Shown here: piece after piece, positions 15,794-24,742 of the stretch
Numbering within the stretch: position 1 is the stretch's first letter
How the letters are laid out: each line of letters begins with the position of its first letter
Assembly: GCA_051001975.1 (NCBI GenBank)
Contig: JBPCMU010000013.1
Coordinates: 60,597 to 124,596 of the forward strand
Reading direction: 5' to 3'
Origin: DATAEG01 sp051001975
Lineage (GTDB): Bacteria > Actinomycetota > Actinomycetes > Mycobacteriales > Jatrophihabitantaceae
DNA length: 64,000 bases
The notes under the pieces: generated by a model
Database searches by the model: none
What the model saw: the letters and a program-made list of their open reading frames with translations, nothing else
What the model was told of the DNA's origin: nothing
Program-made: the position numbers and the translations under genes

Positions 15794-16360
15794 TCAGCCG
15801 GCACTGGCCTTGGCGGCCGCCTTCATCTGTTGCTTGTACGCACGCACCTTGACCAACGATGTCGCGTCGGTGACGTCGGCAACCGACTTGTAGCCGGCGG
15901 TGCCGTAGTCGCCGGCTGCTTGCCGCCACCCTTTCGGCTGCACGCCACTTTGCTTGCCGAGCAGTGCGACGAAGATCTTCGCCTTCTGCTCGCCGAAGCC
16001 GGGCAGCGCATCGATGCGCTCGCGCAGCTCCTTGCCGCTGGTGACGCCGGACCACACCCTGGCCGCGTCGCCGTCGTACTGGTCGACGATGATGCGGCAC
16101 AGCTCCTGGACCCGCTTCGCCATTGCGGCTGGGAAGCGATGCAGGGCCGGACGCTCCCGGAACAACGCCTCGAGGTCGTCCGGGTCGGTGCCGGCGATCA
16201 CTGCGGCGTCCAGCCGGCCACCCATTCGCTCGGCGAGCACTGCCGGTGACGTGAACGCCTTCTCCATCGGGATCTGCTGGTCGAGCAGCATGCCCATCAG
16301 CAAGGCCAGGGGATCGCGCTCCAACAGGTCGTTGGCCGCATCCGTCGTCGCGAGGTACAT
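15794..16360 (-). CDS. HhH-GPD family DNA repair protein
   Basis: A 188-aa protein with the HhH-GPD fold of base-excision DNA glycosylases. LLMGMLLDQQIPMEKAF at the N-terminus resembles the family entry helix. LPGFGEQKAKIFVALLGKQ (residues about 125-143) is the helix-hairpin-helix. The catalytic Lys/Asp of OGG or MutY type is not obvious and there is no iron-sulfur cluster, so the activity is uncertain. It sits directly upstream of hutI with 3 bp between them and is probably co-transcribed, though its role in histidine breakdown is hard to see. Confidence 0.8.
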   Translation of the reverse strand: MYLATTDAANDLLERDPLALLMGMLLDQQIPMEKAFTSPAVLAERMGGRLDAAVIAGTDPDDLEALFRERPALHRFPAAMAKRVQELCRIIVDQYDGDAARVWSGVTSGKELRERIDALPGFGEQKAKIFVALLGKQSGVQPKGWRQAAGDYGTAGYKSVADVTDATSLVKVRAYKQQMKAAAKASAG

Positions 16361-16449
16361 GCGCCGATCTCACCACACCGTGGCGACGCAGGGCAGCCCG
16401 TTTCCCGGGGCCAGTTCTCGACCGGGCGGTCCGCAGGCATACTCCGCAC

Positions 16450-16857
16450 ATGCAGATGCGAATCACCGTCCGAGCCACGCACCTGCTCGCTCGGCGCAGC
16501 AGCAGTAAGCATCCGAACCTGCACATCGGTCTGCAAGTACGCCAGGACGCGGAAGGCCTCGTGCCCGCCGACGCCAGCAGCGGTGAGTGGACGGCCGAGG
16601 TACTGGTGATCGAGCAGGACGGCAGTCGGGACTTCCGCGGCCCGGCCGTGCACGGCAAGCGTGGCGAACGGTTCCTATACCTCAGCTACGGCGACGTCAT
16701 CGACGGCTCGTACACCATGAGCGGCCGGGCCAAGATAATGCTCGAGGACGCTCCCGAGGCGGATGCAGTCACCGTGACCGTCGTAGTGAGCGACGACAAC
16801 GGCCGGCTGCGCACCGCCAGGCTGCGGCCACCGGTCGCCGGGTGGTCCGTCGACTGA
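16450..16857 (+). CDS. DUF5990-family protein
   Basis: A 135-aa protein resembling DUF5990 (unknown function). Segments: MQMRITVRATHLL, HIGLQVRQDAEGLVPAD, FRGPAVHGKRGERFLYLSYG, and MSGRAKIMLEDAP. The pattern of beta strands suggests a small cytoplasmic sandwich. The gene lies alone on the plus strand in the middle of the hut cluster, converging with hutU. No ribosome site decides the start beyond the first ATG. Confidence 0.75.
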   Translation: MQMRITVRATHLLARRSSSKHPNLHIGLQVRQDAEGLVPADASSGEWTAEVLVIEQDGSRDFRGPAVHGKRGERFLYLSYGDVIDGSYTMSGRAKIMLEDAPEADAVTVTVVVSDDNGRLRTARLRPPVAGWSVD

Positions 16858-16869
16858 TCGGCAGGTGCG

Positions 16870-18519
16870 CTAACCCCCGTTGGTCATCGGGATGCGCACG
16901 TCGCGCTCGGCGGCGATCTCGCAGGCGCGGTCGTAACCCGCGTCCACGTGCCGGATGACGCCCATGCCCGGGTCGTTGGTGAGCACCCGCTCCAGCTTCT
17001 GCGCAGCGAGTTCGGTGCCGTCGGCGACGCTGACCTGGCCGGCGTGGATCGACCGGCCCATACCGACGCCGCCGCCGTGATGGATGGACACCCAGGTGGC
17101 CCCACTGGCTACGTTCACCATCGCGTTGAGCAGCGGCCAGTCAGCGATCGCGTCGGAGCCGTCGGCCATCGACTCGGTCTCACGGTACGGCGAGGCGACC
17201 GAACCACAATCGAGATGGTCGCGTCCGATGACGATCGGCGCGCTGATCTCGCCGTTGCCGACGAGCCTGTTGAACTCCAACCCGGCCTTGTCGCGCTCGC
17301 CGTAGCCGAGCCAGCAGATCCGCGCCGGCAGGCCTTGGAATTTCACCCGCTCCTGGGCCATCGTGATCCACCGGTGCAGCGACTCGTTCGCCGGGAACAG
17401 GTCGAGGATCGCCTTGTCGGTACGGGCGATGTCCTTCGGATCGCCGGAGAGCGCCGCCCAGCGGAACGGGCCCTTGCCCTCGCAGAACAGGGGGCGGATG
17501 TAGGCGGGGACGAAGCCGGGGAAGTCGAACGCGCGTGAGTAGCCCGCCAGCTGCGCCTCGCCGCGAATTGAGTTGCCGTAGTCGAAGACCTCGGCACCCT
17601 TGTCCATGAAGCCGACCATCGCCTCGACGTGCCGGGCCATCGATGCGCGGGCCCGGCCGGTGAACTCCTCCGGCTTGTTCGCCGCGTACTCGTGCCAGTC
17701 CTCCAACTCGACGCCGATCGGCAGGTAGGAGAGCGGATCGTGCGCCGAGGTCTGGTCGGTGACGATGTCGATCGGGGCGTCAGCAGCGAGTGCCTGCGCA
17801 ACGAGCGAGCCGGCATTGCCCAGAACTCCTATAGACAAAGGCTTTCTGGCATCACGGGCCTCGACGGCAAGGTGCAGCGCGTCATGCAACGAATCAGCCT
17901 TGACGTCGAGATATCCGTGCTCGATGCGACGGGCGATGCGCGACGGGTCGACGTCTATGCAGATGGCAACACCGTCGTTCATGGTGACTGCGAGTGGCTG
18001 CGCACCGCCCATCCCGCCGAGACCGGCGGTGAGCGTGATCGTGCCGGCCAGGGTGCCGCTGAACCGCTTGGCGGCCACGGCGGCGAACGTCTCGTAGGTG
18101 CCCTGCAGGATGCCCTGGGTGCCGATGTAGATCCACGAGCCTGCAGTCATCTGGCCGTACATGATGAGGCCGAGCTTCTCCAGACGCCGGAACTCCTCCC
18201 AGTTGGCCCAGTCGCCGACCAGGTTCGAGTTCGCGATCAGCACCCGCGGCGCCCACTCGTGGGTGCGCATGATGCCGACCGGCTTGCCGCTCTGCACCAG
18301 CAGCGTCTCGTCCAGCTTCAGGTCCTCCAGCGATCGGATGATCGCGTAGTAGCTCGGCCAGTCGCGAGCCGCCTTGCCGGTACCGCCGTAGACGACGAGG
18401 TCTTCGGGACGTTCGGCCACGTCCGGGTCGAGGTTGTTCTGCAGCATCCGCAGAGGCGCTTCGGTCTGCCATCCGCGGGCGGACAGCGTGCTCCCGTGCG
18501 GGGAGTGGATCGTCGGCAT
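16870..18519 (-). CDS. hutU: Urocanate hydratase
   Basis: A 549-aa enzyme that converts urocanate to 4-imidazolone-5-propionate with tightly bound NAD+. Landmarks are LVVYGGTGKAARDWPSY, LTAGLGGMGGAQPLAV (NAD-binding), VLGNAGSLVAQALAADAP and ARICWLGYGERDKAG with the active-site Cys. I placed the start at MPTIHSPHG because sequence before it is not family-like. A GAGGG is close upstream. Lies 176 bp downstream of hutH on the same strand; they could form one transcript. Confidence 0.93.
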   Translation of the reverse strand: MPTIHSPHGSTLSARGWQTEAPLRMLQNNLDPDVAERPEDLVVYGGTGKAARDWPSYYAIIRSLEDLKLDETLLVQSGKPVGIMRTHEWAPRVLIANSNLVGDWANWEEFRRLEKLGLIMYGQMTAGSWIYIGTQGILQGTYETFAAVAAKRFSGTLAGTITLTAGLGGMGGAQPLAVTMNDGVAICIDVDPSRIARRIEHGYLDVKADSLHDALHLAVEARDARKPLSIGVLGNAGSLVAQALAADAPIDIVTDQTSAHDPLSYLPIGVELEDWHEYAANKPEEFTGRARASMARHVEAMVGFMDKGAEVFDYGNSIRGEAQLAGYSRAFDFPGFVPAYIRPLFCEGKGPFRWAALSGDPKDIARTDKAILDLFPANESLHRWITMAQERVKFQGLPARICWLGYGERDKAGLEFNRLVGNGEISAPIVIGRDHLDCGSVASPYRETESMADGSDAIADWPLLNAMVNVASGATWVSIHHGGGVGMGRSIHAGQVSVADGTELAAQKLERVLTNDPGMGVIRHVDAGYDRACEIAAERDVRIPMTNGG

Positions 18520-18695
18520 GCCCTCATCATGGACCGCCCGGCTCTGGTCTGACGAGGGGCCTGACGGGGCATTCGCGCTCGGGTCGATAGTTTTGCGCCG
18601 GCACAAACCGCGCCCGTTCGCCTTCGGCCGGGCTCAGGTATCCGAGACGGTTTTGGCCGCCCAGCGCGCTATGTGACGGCGGGTGGCCAAAAGCG

Positions 18696-20252
18696 TCAGG
18701 CCAGCGGGGTGGGCAGAGCAGCGTTTGCCGCCTCGACGGCGGCGCCGGTGCGGACGTACCCGACGGCCAGCTCGATCTCGGCGGAGAGGAATCGGTCCGG
18801 CCCGGGCCCGGCCACCGTCTCGCGCAGCCCGGCCACAACTGCACCCGTCGCAGCACCGGGCAGCAACGGCGCCCGCATGTCCAGTGCCCGTGCCGCGGTG
18901 AGCAGCTCGATCGCCAGCACCCGGGTCACCCCGTCCACGACCCGGCGCAGTTTGCGCGCGGCATTCCAGCCGAGTGAGACGTGGTCCTCCTGCATCGCCG
19001 AGGACGGGATCGAGTCGACGCTGGCCGGCGCGGCCAGCCGCTTGCACTCGGCGACGATTGCGGCCTGGGTGTACTGCGCGATCATGTGCCCGGAGTCGAC
19101 GCCCGGGTCGGCGGCCAGGAATGGCGGCAGCCCCCGGGACCGGTTCGCGTCGAGCATCCGGTCGGTGCGCCGCTCGCTCATCGAGGCGAGGTCTGCCAAG
19201 GGGATGGCCAGGAAGTCCAGCGCGTAGGCGACCGGCGCACCGTGAAAGTTGCCGTTCGACTCGACCCTCCCGTCGGAGGTGACGACCGGGTTGTCCACCG
19301 CCGACGCAAGCTCGTGCGCCGCGGTGGCGCGGACGAAACCAAGCACGTCGCGGGCCGCCCCGGCCACCTGCGGCGCGCACCGCAGCGAGTACGCATCCTG
19401 GACGTAAGTGCAGTCATCAGGGTCGGCGTGTGACGCGACGATCGGCGAGCCGGCCAGCAACGCCCGCATGTTCGCGGCCGCCACCGCCTGTCCAGGCTGC
19501 GGGCGCAGGTCCTGCAAGTCGGCCGCGAACACCCGGTCGGTGCCGAGCTGGGCCTCGACGCTCATCGCCGCGGTGATGTCCGCGGTGCGCAGCAGCAGCT
19601 CGGCGTCGGCAGCTGCGAGCAGCAGCTGCCCCAGCATCCCGTCTGTGCCATTGATGAGCGCCAGGCCCTCCTTCTCGGCCAGCTCGACCGGCTGCAGTCC
19701 GGCCGCGGCCAGCGCGTCCGCCGCCGGGTGCAACGCAGCGTCCGCGGTGCGCACCTCTCCCTCGCCCATCAACACCAGCGCGACGTGTGCGAGCGGCGCC
19801 AGGTCACCGGAGCAGCCGAGCGAGCCGTACTCGCGGACCACCGGGGTGATGCCGTGCTCGAGCAGGTCGGCGAGCAGCTGAGCAGTCTCGGGACGGATCC
19901 CCGTGTGCCCGGTGGCCAGCGTCGACAGCCGCAGCAGCATCATCGCCCGGACGACCTCGCGCTCCACTTCGGGGCCGGAGCCGGCCGCGTGTGAACGCAC
20001 CAGCGAACGCTGCAGATCCTTGCGCTTCTCGGCCGGAATGGAGGTGGTGGCCAGCGCCCCGAACCCAGTCGAAATGCCGTAGTGCGGCACCGAGTCGCTC
20101 GCCAACTGCTCGATCACCGATCGGCTGGCGGAGATGGCAGAGATGGCCGCCGCGGCGAGCTCGACGCCGGCGCCGCCTCGGGCCACGGCGAGTAGTTCGG
20201 CTTCGGTCAGTGCCCCCACGTCGACGCTGACGCGGCCTGGTGTGTCGGTCAT
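18696..20252 (-). CDS. hutH: Histidine ammonia-lyase
   Basis: A 518-aa lyase that removes ammonia from L-histidine to form trans-urocanate, the first step of the pathway. The MIO electrophile forms from the CSG tripeptide in YGSLGCSGDLAPLAH; most bacteria have ASG there, and Cys at this place is known in some actinobacterial enzymes. NPVVTSDGRVESNGNFHGAPVA and the Tyr/Glu in PHYGISTGFGAL are further active-site parts. The long upstream frame was cut at MTDTPGRV where family similarity begins. The promoter region is shared with the divergent membrane protein gene at 20323. Confidence 0.93.
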   Translation of the reverse strand: MTDTPGRVSVDVGALTEAELLAVARGGAGVELAAAAISAISASRSVIEQLASDSVPHYGISTGFGALATTSIPAEKRKDLQRSLVRSHAAGSGPEVEREVVRAMMLLRLSTLATGHTGIRPETAQLLADLLEHGITPVVREYGSLGCSGDLAPLAHVALVLMGEGEVRTADAALHPAADALAAAGLQPVELAEKEGLALINGTDGMLGQLLLAAADAELLLRTADITAAMSVEAQLGTDRVFAADLQDLRPQPGQAVAAANMRALLAGSPIVASHADPDDCTYVQDAYSLRCAPQVAGAARDVLGFVRATAAHELASAVDNPVVTSDGRVESNGNFHGAPVAYALDFLAIPLADLASMSERRTDRMLDANRSRGLPPFLAADPGVDSGHMIAQYTQAAIVAECKRLAAPASVDSIPSSAMQEDHVSLGWNAARKLRRVVDGVTRVLAIELLTAARALDMRAPLLPGAATGAVVAGLRETVAGPGPDRFLSAEIELAVGYVRTGAAVEAANAALPTPLA

Positions 20253-20322
20253 CCGCCGAGCGTTGCACATGTCGCCGGTACGGTCAGTAGCCGGAGCGTC
20301 CGACCTGCCTGGAGGAACCACC

Positions 20323-20946
20323 ATGTCCGCGGATGACGACCTGCAGGTGTTCGGGGTCGAGGTGTCGGATGTGTCTGCGGTGGGTGAGATCCCACCGGAG
20401 CCGCCACGGCGGCTGGTCGGTATGTACTCCGCACCGCGGACAGTCCTGGTGGCGACGGTCGCGTGGCTGGGCTGTGCGCTGCTGTCACTGCTCGCCCCGT
20501 TCCTGACCTTCTTCCAGAGCAGCTTCAGCAGCGATGGGTTTCGGGCCAGGTTCTGGTACACCGGCTGGGGCACGGCGCACATGACGAGCAGCAGCACCGA
20601 TGGCGCGTCGATCGAGGCGGGCAATGGCCACAGCACACGGTTCGGTATCGCTCTGGCAATCGTCGCGATCGTGTTTCTCGCCGTCGCGCTGAGCGTCCAC
20701 TTCGTCGAGTCGGTATGGCCTTTGCTCATCGGACTGCTGGCTGGTGGCTGCCATGTCGGCGTGGCAGCAGTTGTGGTTCTGGACGCCACCGCCTTCCTGT
20801 CCGGGAGGGGTGACGGGTCCCACTACTCGGTCGGTGCCGGGGTCTATCTCGTCAGCGTCGCCACGCTGGCGGCGCTGGTCGGATCCGCCGCCGCAGTGAT
20901 GACGGTGGCCAGGGCGCTGCGCCGTCCACCGGTAAGTGCGGACTAG
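20323..20946 (+). CDS. Hypothetical four-helix membrane protein
   Basis: Not recognised. About 207 aa with an acidic N-terminus and four hydrophobic helices: VATVAWLGCALLSLLAPFLTFF, FGIALAIVAIVFLAVALSVHF, LLIGLLAGGCHVGVAAVVVL and VYLVSVATLAALVGSAAAVM. A Ser/Thr-rich loop lies between helices 1 and 2. The start is fixed by GGAGGA about 7 nt upstream; the longer frame is antisense to hutH. It is followed by a quinone oxidoreductase and may share a transcript. Confidence 0.7.
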   Translation: MSADDDLQVFGVEVSDVSAVGEIPPEPPRRLVGMYSAPRTVLVATVAWLGCALLSLLAPFLTFFQSSFSSDGFRARFWYTGWGTAHMTSSSTDGASIEAGNGHSTRFGIALAIVAIVFLAVALSVHFVESVWPLLIGLLAGGCHVGVAAVVVLDATAFLSGRGDGSHYSVGAGVYLVSVATLAALVGSAAAVMTVARALRRPPVSAD

Positions 20947-20956
20947 GTTCGACGAC

Positions 20957-21937
20957 GTGCGCGCCGTCGTCATCACCAAGCCGGGTCCGCCCGAGGTACT
21001 CGAGGTCCGGGACGTCCCCGACCCGGTGGCTGGCACCGGCGAGGTCCTGCTGGACGTCGCCGCCTCGGCGATCAACCGGGCCGACCTGCTGCAGCGCGAG
21101 GGCAACTACGCGCCTCCGCCAGGGGCATCCCAGTACCCGGGGATGGAGTGTTCCGGCACCATCGCGGGGCTCGGTTCCGGGGTGACCGGCTGGACCGTCG
21201 GGCAGCAGGTGTGCGCGCTGCTGGCCGGCGGTGGGTACGCCGAGAAGGTCGCCGTCCCGGTCGGCCAACTGCTACCCGTCCCGGAGCGGATTTCACTGGT
21301 GGACGCGGCCGCACTGCCGGAGGTCACCTGCACGGTGTGGTCGATGGTCTTCGATCGCGGTCGGCTGCAGCCGGGTGAGACGTTCCTGGTGCACGGCGGG
21401 ACGAGCGGCATCGGCACGATGGCCATTCAGCTGGCGCACCGGCACGGCGCGACGGTCTTCGCCACCGCCGGGTCGCCGGAGAAGGTGCGAGCGTGCCGCG
21501 AGCTGGGCGCAGACGTCGCGATCAACTACCGTGACGAGGACTTCGTCGAACAGGTGATGGCAGCGACCGACAAGCGCGGCGTGGACGTCATCCTCGACAA
21601 CATGGGCGCCGGATACCTGCCGCGCAACGTCCAGGCGCTCGCGATGGACGGCCGGCTGGTGGTGCTCGGCCTGCAGGGTGGGACTAAGGGCGAGCTGGAT
21701 CTGGGTCGGTTGCTCGCCCGGCGCGGCACCGTCACTGCGGCCAGCCTGCGGGCGCGTTCGATCGAGAGCAAGGCTGCGATCGTCTCCGCGACGCAGGCGT
21801 TCGTCTGGCCGGCTCTGGAGACGGGCGAGGTCAAGCCGGTCATCGACCGGGAATTGCCGCTCGCCGACGTCGTCGAGGCGCATCGGCTGGTGGCCTCCAG
21901 CCAGCACATCGGCAAGGTGCTGTTGCGGGTCCGCTGA
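20957..21937 (+). CDS. NADPH:quinone oxidoreductase, PIG3-type
   Basis: About 326 aa of the zinc-independent MDR family. VRAVVITKPGPPEVLEVRDV at the N-terminus is typical of the PIG3/TP53I3 group. FLVHGGTSGIGTMAIQLA is the NADPH-binding loop. No structural zinc cysteines. The GTG at 20957 fits this family start; an upstream GTG at 20936 overlaps the preceding gene. It lies just upstream of bpa, an order also seen in mycobacteria (Rv3777 near Rv3780). Confidence 0.87.
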   Translation: MRAVVITKPGPPEVLEVRDVPDPVAGTGEVLLDVAASAINRADLLQREGNYAPPPGASQYPGMECSGTIAGLGSGVTGWTVGQQVCALLAGGGYAEKVAVPVGQLLPVPERISLVDAAALPEVTCTVWSMVFDRGRLQPGETFLVHGGTSGIGTMAIQLAHRHGATVFATAGSPEKVRACRELGADVAINYRDEDFVEQVMAATDKRGVDVILDNMGAGYLPRNVQALAMDGRLVVLGLQGGTKGELDLGRLLARRGTVTAASLRARSIESKAAIVSATQAFVWPALETGEVKPVIDRELPLADVVEAHRLVASSQHIGKVLLRVR

Positions 21938-21971
21938 GCGCCCGATCCCGCCGCCGGGGAGAATGGGCGCC

Positions 21972-22481
21972 ATGAGTCAGCCGCACGGAGGTCCGTCCGA
22001 AGAAGTCGTGCTCGTCCCCGACAACGTCGAGGCCATCAGCAAGCAGGTGGAGCAGCCCGCGAAGGTGATGCGGATCGGGACGATGATCAAACAGCTGCTC
22101 GAGGAGGTGCGTGCCGCACCGCTGGACGAGGCCGGCCGGGCCCGGTTGAAGGAGATCCACCAGGCCTCGATCCGCGAGCTGGAGGAAGGCTTGGCGCCGG
22201 AGCTTCGCGAGGAACTGGACCGCCTCAGCCTGCCCTTCGACGAGGACCACGTGCCCAGTGAGCCGGAGTTGCGTATCGCCCAGGCCCAGTTGGTCGGCTG
22301 GCTGGAGGGGTTGTTCCACGGCATCCAGACGGCGCTGTTCGCCCAGCAGATGGCCGCCCGTGCGCAGCTGGAGGAGATGCGTCGGCGCGCGTTGCCCGAG
22401 GGCGCCCATCCAGGCATGCCGGGGATGATGATGCCCGGCGGCGACGGCCTGACCGGCGACGGCACCGGACAGTACCTCTGA
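21972..22481 (+). CDS. bpa: Bacterial proteasome activator Bpa/PafE
   Basis: A 169-aa protein (DUF2587). It forms an ATP-independent dodecameric ring that opens the 20S proteasome core and feeds it unfolded proteins. The central region is helical (VMRIGTMIKQLLEEVRAAPL, LEEGLAPELREELDRLSLPF, QLVGWLEGLFHGIQTALFAQ). The C-terminus ends GQYL, the docking motif for the core particle. Start chosen at MSQPHGG with GGGGAG upstream. Its presence shows the organism must carry the prcBA proteasome elsewhere. Confidence 0.93.
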   Translation: MSQPHGGPSEEVVLVPDNVEAISKQVEQPAKVMRIGTMIKQLLEEVRAAPLDEAGRARLKEIHQASIRELEEGLAPELREELDRLSLPFDEDHVPSEPELRIAQAQLVGWLEGLFHGIQTALFAQQMAARAQLEEMRRRALPEGAHPGMPGMMMPGGDGLTGDGTGQYL

Positions 22482-22482
22482 G

Positions 22483-23844
22483 CTACTTGCCGTTGCGTTT
22501 CGTCTTGGTCTTCCCGTTCGGGCTGTTGTCGGTGGTGCTGGTGCCGCCGGGGGTATCCGTTCGGGTGGTGTCGGGCGTGGTGTCGGGCGTGGTCGTGTCG
22601 GGCGTCGTCTGGTCGGGCGTCGTCTGGTCTGGGGTCGTCTCGGGCGTGGTGTCGGGCGTCGTCTGGTCGGGCGTCGTCTGGTCCTGGGTGCTCGGCGTCG
22701 TCCGGGGCGACGTCGAGCGGGACGTGCTGGCCGGGGTGGTTTGGTTGCCCCCGCTGGGTGCGGGCCGGAGCGCCACGATAGCGACGATGAGCGCCGCGGC
22801 GGCGATGACCGCCACCACCAGGATCACCACCGGCAGCCAGTTCGTCCGCGCGCGACGCGGCGGAGGTGGCAGCGGTAGCGGCACCGGTCGCGGCGGTACC
22901 GGTGGGCGCAGTGCGGTGGCCGGCGCAGTGGCGTTCGCCGGGGCGGCGCTGGTCCCACCCTGCGGCGGCACGACATTGCGGCGCACCGGCACCCGGGCTC
23001 GCCCTTCGAGAACGCCCAGAACCACCGATGCGCTGGGGCGGCTCGGCGGATCCAGCTGCGTCATCGCAGTGAGCAGTTGCGGCCACGGAGGCGGCAGGTT
23101 GGCCGGCACCCGCGGGTTGCGGTGCAGCCGCGCTGCGGCCGACTGCAGCGGCGGGCCGTCGAACTCGCGATGGCCGGTCAGCGCCTCGAGCATGACCAGA
23201 CCGAACGCGTAGACGTCGGTGGCCGGACCGACCTCCCCGCCCCGGGCCTGCTCGGGGCTGAGGTAGGCCGCGGTTCCCACGACCATCTTGGTCTTGGTGA
23301 TACGACCGGCGCCGAGTCGCTGCGCGATGCCGAAGTCACTCAACTTCGGAACGGTGCGGCCGGTCTCGTCCTTGCCGAGCAGGATGTTCGCCGGCTTGAC
23401 GTCGCGATGCACCAGCCCGCGAGAGTGCGCTGCGGCCAATGCGCCGGCTATGCCGCGGGCGATGTCCTTGGCCTCGGCGGCAGTGAGCGGGCCCTTGGTC
23501 AGCCGCTGCGCGAGTGTCGGGCCCTCGACCAGCTCCATCACCAGGTAGGCGTGCCCGATGTCGCTGTGGGTGGCGCCGCCGGGTGCCGGACCGTGCCGGG
23601 CGTCGAGGAAGGCCACCAGGTTCGGATGGTTCAGCTCGGACAGCGCCCGGGTCTCGGCCTGCTGACGGGTCAGCGCGACCGGGTCGTCGATGTCGTCGTC
23701 GAAGATCTTGACCGCGACGACACGGTCCAGGCGCTCGTCCAGCCCGCGCCAGACCTCGGCCATTCCCCCGCGGCCGAGTTGCGCCAACAAGCGGTAACGG
23801 CCGTCGAGTACGGCGCCGGGGCGCAGCGGTGAACCTCGCGGCAT
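22483..23844 (-). CDS. Membrane Ser/Thr protein kinase with Thr/Pro-rich extracellular tail
   Basis: A 453-aa Hanks-type kinase. The N-terminal kinase domain has GRGGMAEVW (P-loop), VVAVKIFDDD (Lys), HRDVKPANILL (catalytic loop), DFGIAQ and SPEQARG. After a Pro-rich linker comes a single membrane helix (WLPVVILVVAVIAAAALIVAIVAL near 330-355). The extracellular part is low-complexity (TTPDQTTPDTTPE repeats) with no PASTA domain, so it is not PknB. It starts just after bpa ends, converging with 1 bp between stops. It may sense the envelope or be glycosylated on its Thr run. Confidence 0.92.
   Translation of the reverse strand: MPRGSPLRPGAVLDGRYRLLAQLGRGGMAEVWRGLDERLDRVVAVKIFDDDIDDPVALTRQQAETRALSELNHPNLVAFLDARHGPAPGGATHSDIGHAYLVMELVEGPTLAQRLTKGPLTAAEAKDIARGIAGALAAAHSRGLVHRDVKPANILLGKDETGRTVPKLSDFGIAQRLGAGRITKTKMVVGTAAYLSPEQARGGEVGPATDVYAFGLVMLEALTGHREFDGPPLQSAAARLHRNPRVPANLPPPWPQLLTAMTQLDPPSRPSASVVLGVLEGRARVPVRRNVVPPQGGTSAAPANATAPATALRPPVPPRPVPLPLPPPPRRARTNWLPVVILVVAVIAAAALIVAIVALRPAPSGGNQTTPASTSRSTSPRTTPSTQDQTTPDQTTPDTTPETTPDQTTPDQTTPDTTTPDTTPDTTRTDTPGGTSTTDNSPNGKTKTKRNGK
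22560..22705. repeat. Low-complexity repeat encoding the kinase tail
   Basis: Short imperfect repeats built on GTCGTCTGG and GTCGGGCGT encode TTPD/QTTP units on the minus strand. They are prone to slippage, so the tail length may vary among strains. Confidence 0.8.
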
Positions 23845-23893
23845 TTCAGCAAATCTACCGGCGCCGCGTACTAGGTTCCGCCACGCGCTGAAC

Positions 23894-24742
23894 TCACCGG
23901 TTCAGGATGGCTTCGATCAGCGTCGCTACCGCGTCCTCGTCGTTGCTGACCAGGGTGTGCCCGGCCGCGGCGAGCGCGTCGGTGTGCGCGTTGGCCACCG
24001 CGAAGGAGTGCCCGGCCCACTGCAGCATCGGGATGTCGTTTGGCATGTCGCCCACCACGGCGACGTCGGCGACGTCGATGCCGTGCTCTGCTGCGATCGT
24101 GGCGAGCCCCGTCGCCTTGGTGATGCCCGGCGCGGCGATCTCCAGCAACGCCGACGTCCCGGACCGGGTGACGCTGGCCAGGTCCGCGATCAAGGCCGAT
24201 GCCTCACGCAAGAACTCGTCGGCGTTCTCGTCGCGGTTCTTCGCCAGTAACTTCACCGCCGGCTTCGACACCATGTCCGCCAACTCGGCGCGCTGGGTCG
24301 CCGGCAGCGGACGGCCCAGTCGGTCAGTCGCCGGTTCGATCTCCCAGTCGTGGCGATACTCGGCCTCGTAGGCGAACTCGAGCCCGTGCTCGACGCCGAA
24401 GCGCACCTTGGGGAAGGCATCCAGCAGGATCTCCGTGAGCGTCGCCAGTAGCTCCGGCTGCATATCGTGCCGGCTGACGATGCGCTCGGCGTCGAGGTCG
24501 TAGAACAGTGCACCGTTCGCGGCGACAGCGATGCCGGACAGCCCGGTCGCGTCGGCCACCTCGTGCAGCCAGCGCGGTGGCCGGCCGGTCACCATGACAA
24601 CGGGCAGGCCGGCCTCGCGAGCGTGCGCCAACGCCTCCCGGGTGCGCCGCGAGACGGTGTTGTCGCTGCGCAGCAAGGTGCCGTCGAGGTCGGTTCCCAG
24701 TAGCCGGATCGGGGCGGTCGCGCTCAGATCGGGGGCGCTCAC
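23894..24742 (-). CDS. HAD-superfamily phosphatase (Cof type)
   Basis: A 282-aa Cof-type hydrolase. RLLGTDLDGTLLRSDNTVS is motif I with nucleophile Asp; VVMVTGRPPRW motif II; VSKPAVKLLAK holds the Lys; and VAVVGDMPNDIPML motif IV. The family dephosphorylates sugar phosphates, flavins or phosphorylated cofactors. The GTG start overlaps the serS stop by 4 bp (GTGA), a translational link. The pairing serS-HAD is common in actinobacteria. Confidence 0.9.
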   Translation of the reverse strand: MSAPDLSATAPIRLLGTDLDGTLLRSDNTVSRRTREALAHAREAGLPVVMVTGRPPRWLHEVADATGLSGIAVAANGALFYDLDAERIVSRHDMQPELLATLTEILLDAFPKVRFGVEHGLEFAYEAEYRHDWEIEPATDRLGRPLPATQRAELADMVSKPAVKLLAKNRDENADEFLREASALIADLASVTRSGTSALLEIAAPGITKATGLATIAAEHGIDVADVAVVGDMPNDIPMLQWAGHSFAVANAHTDALAAAGHTLVSNDEDAVATLIEAILNR

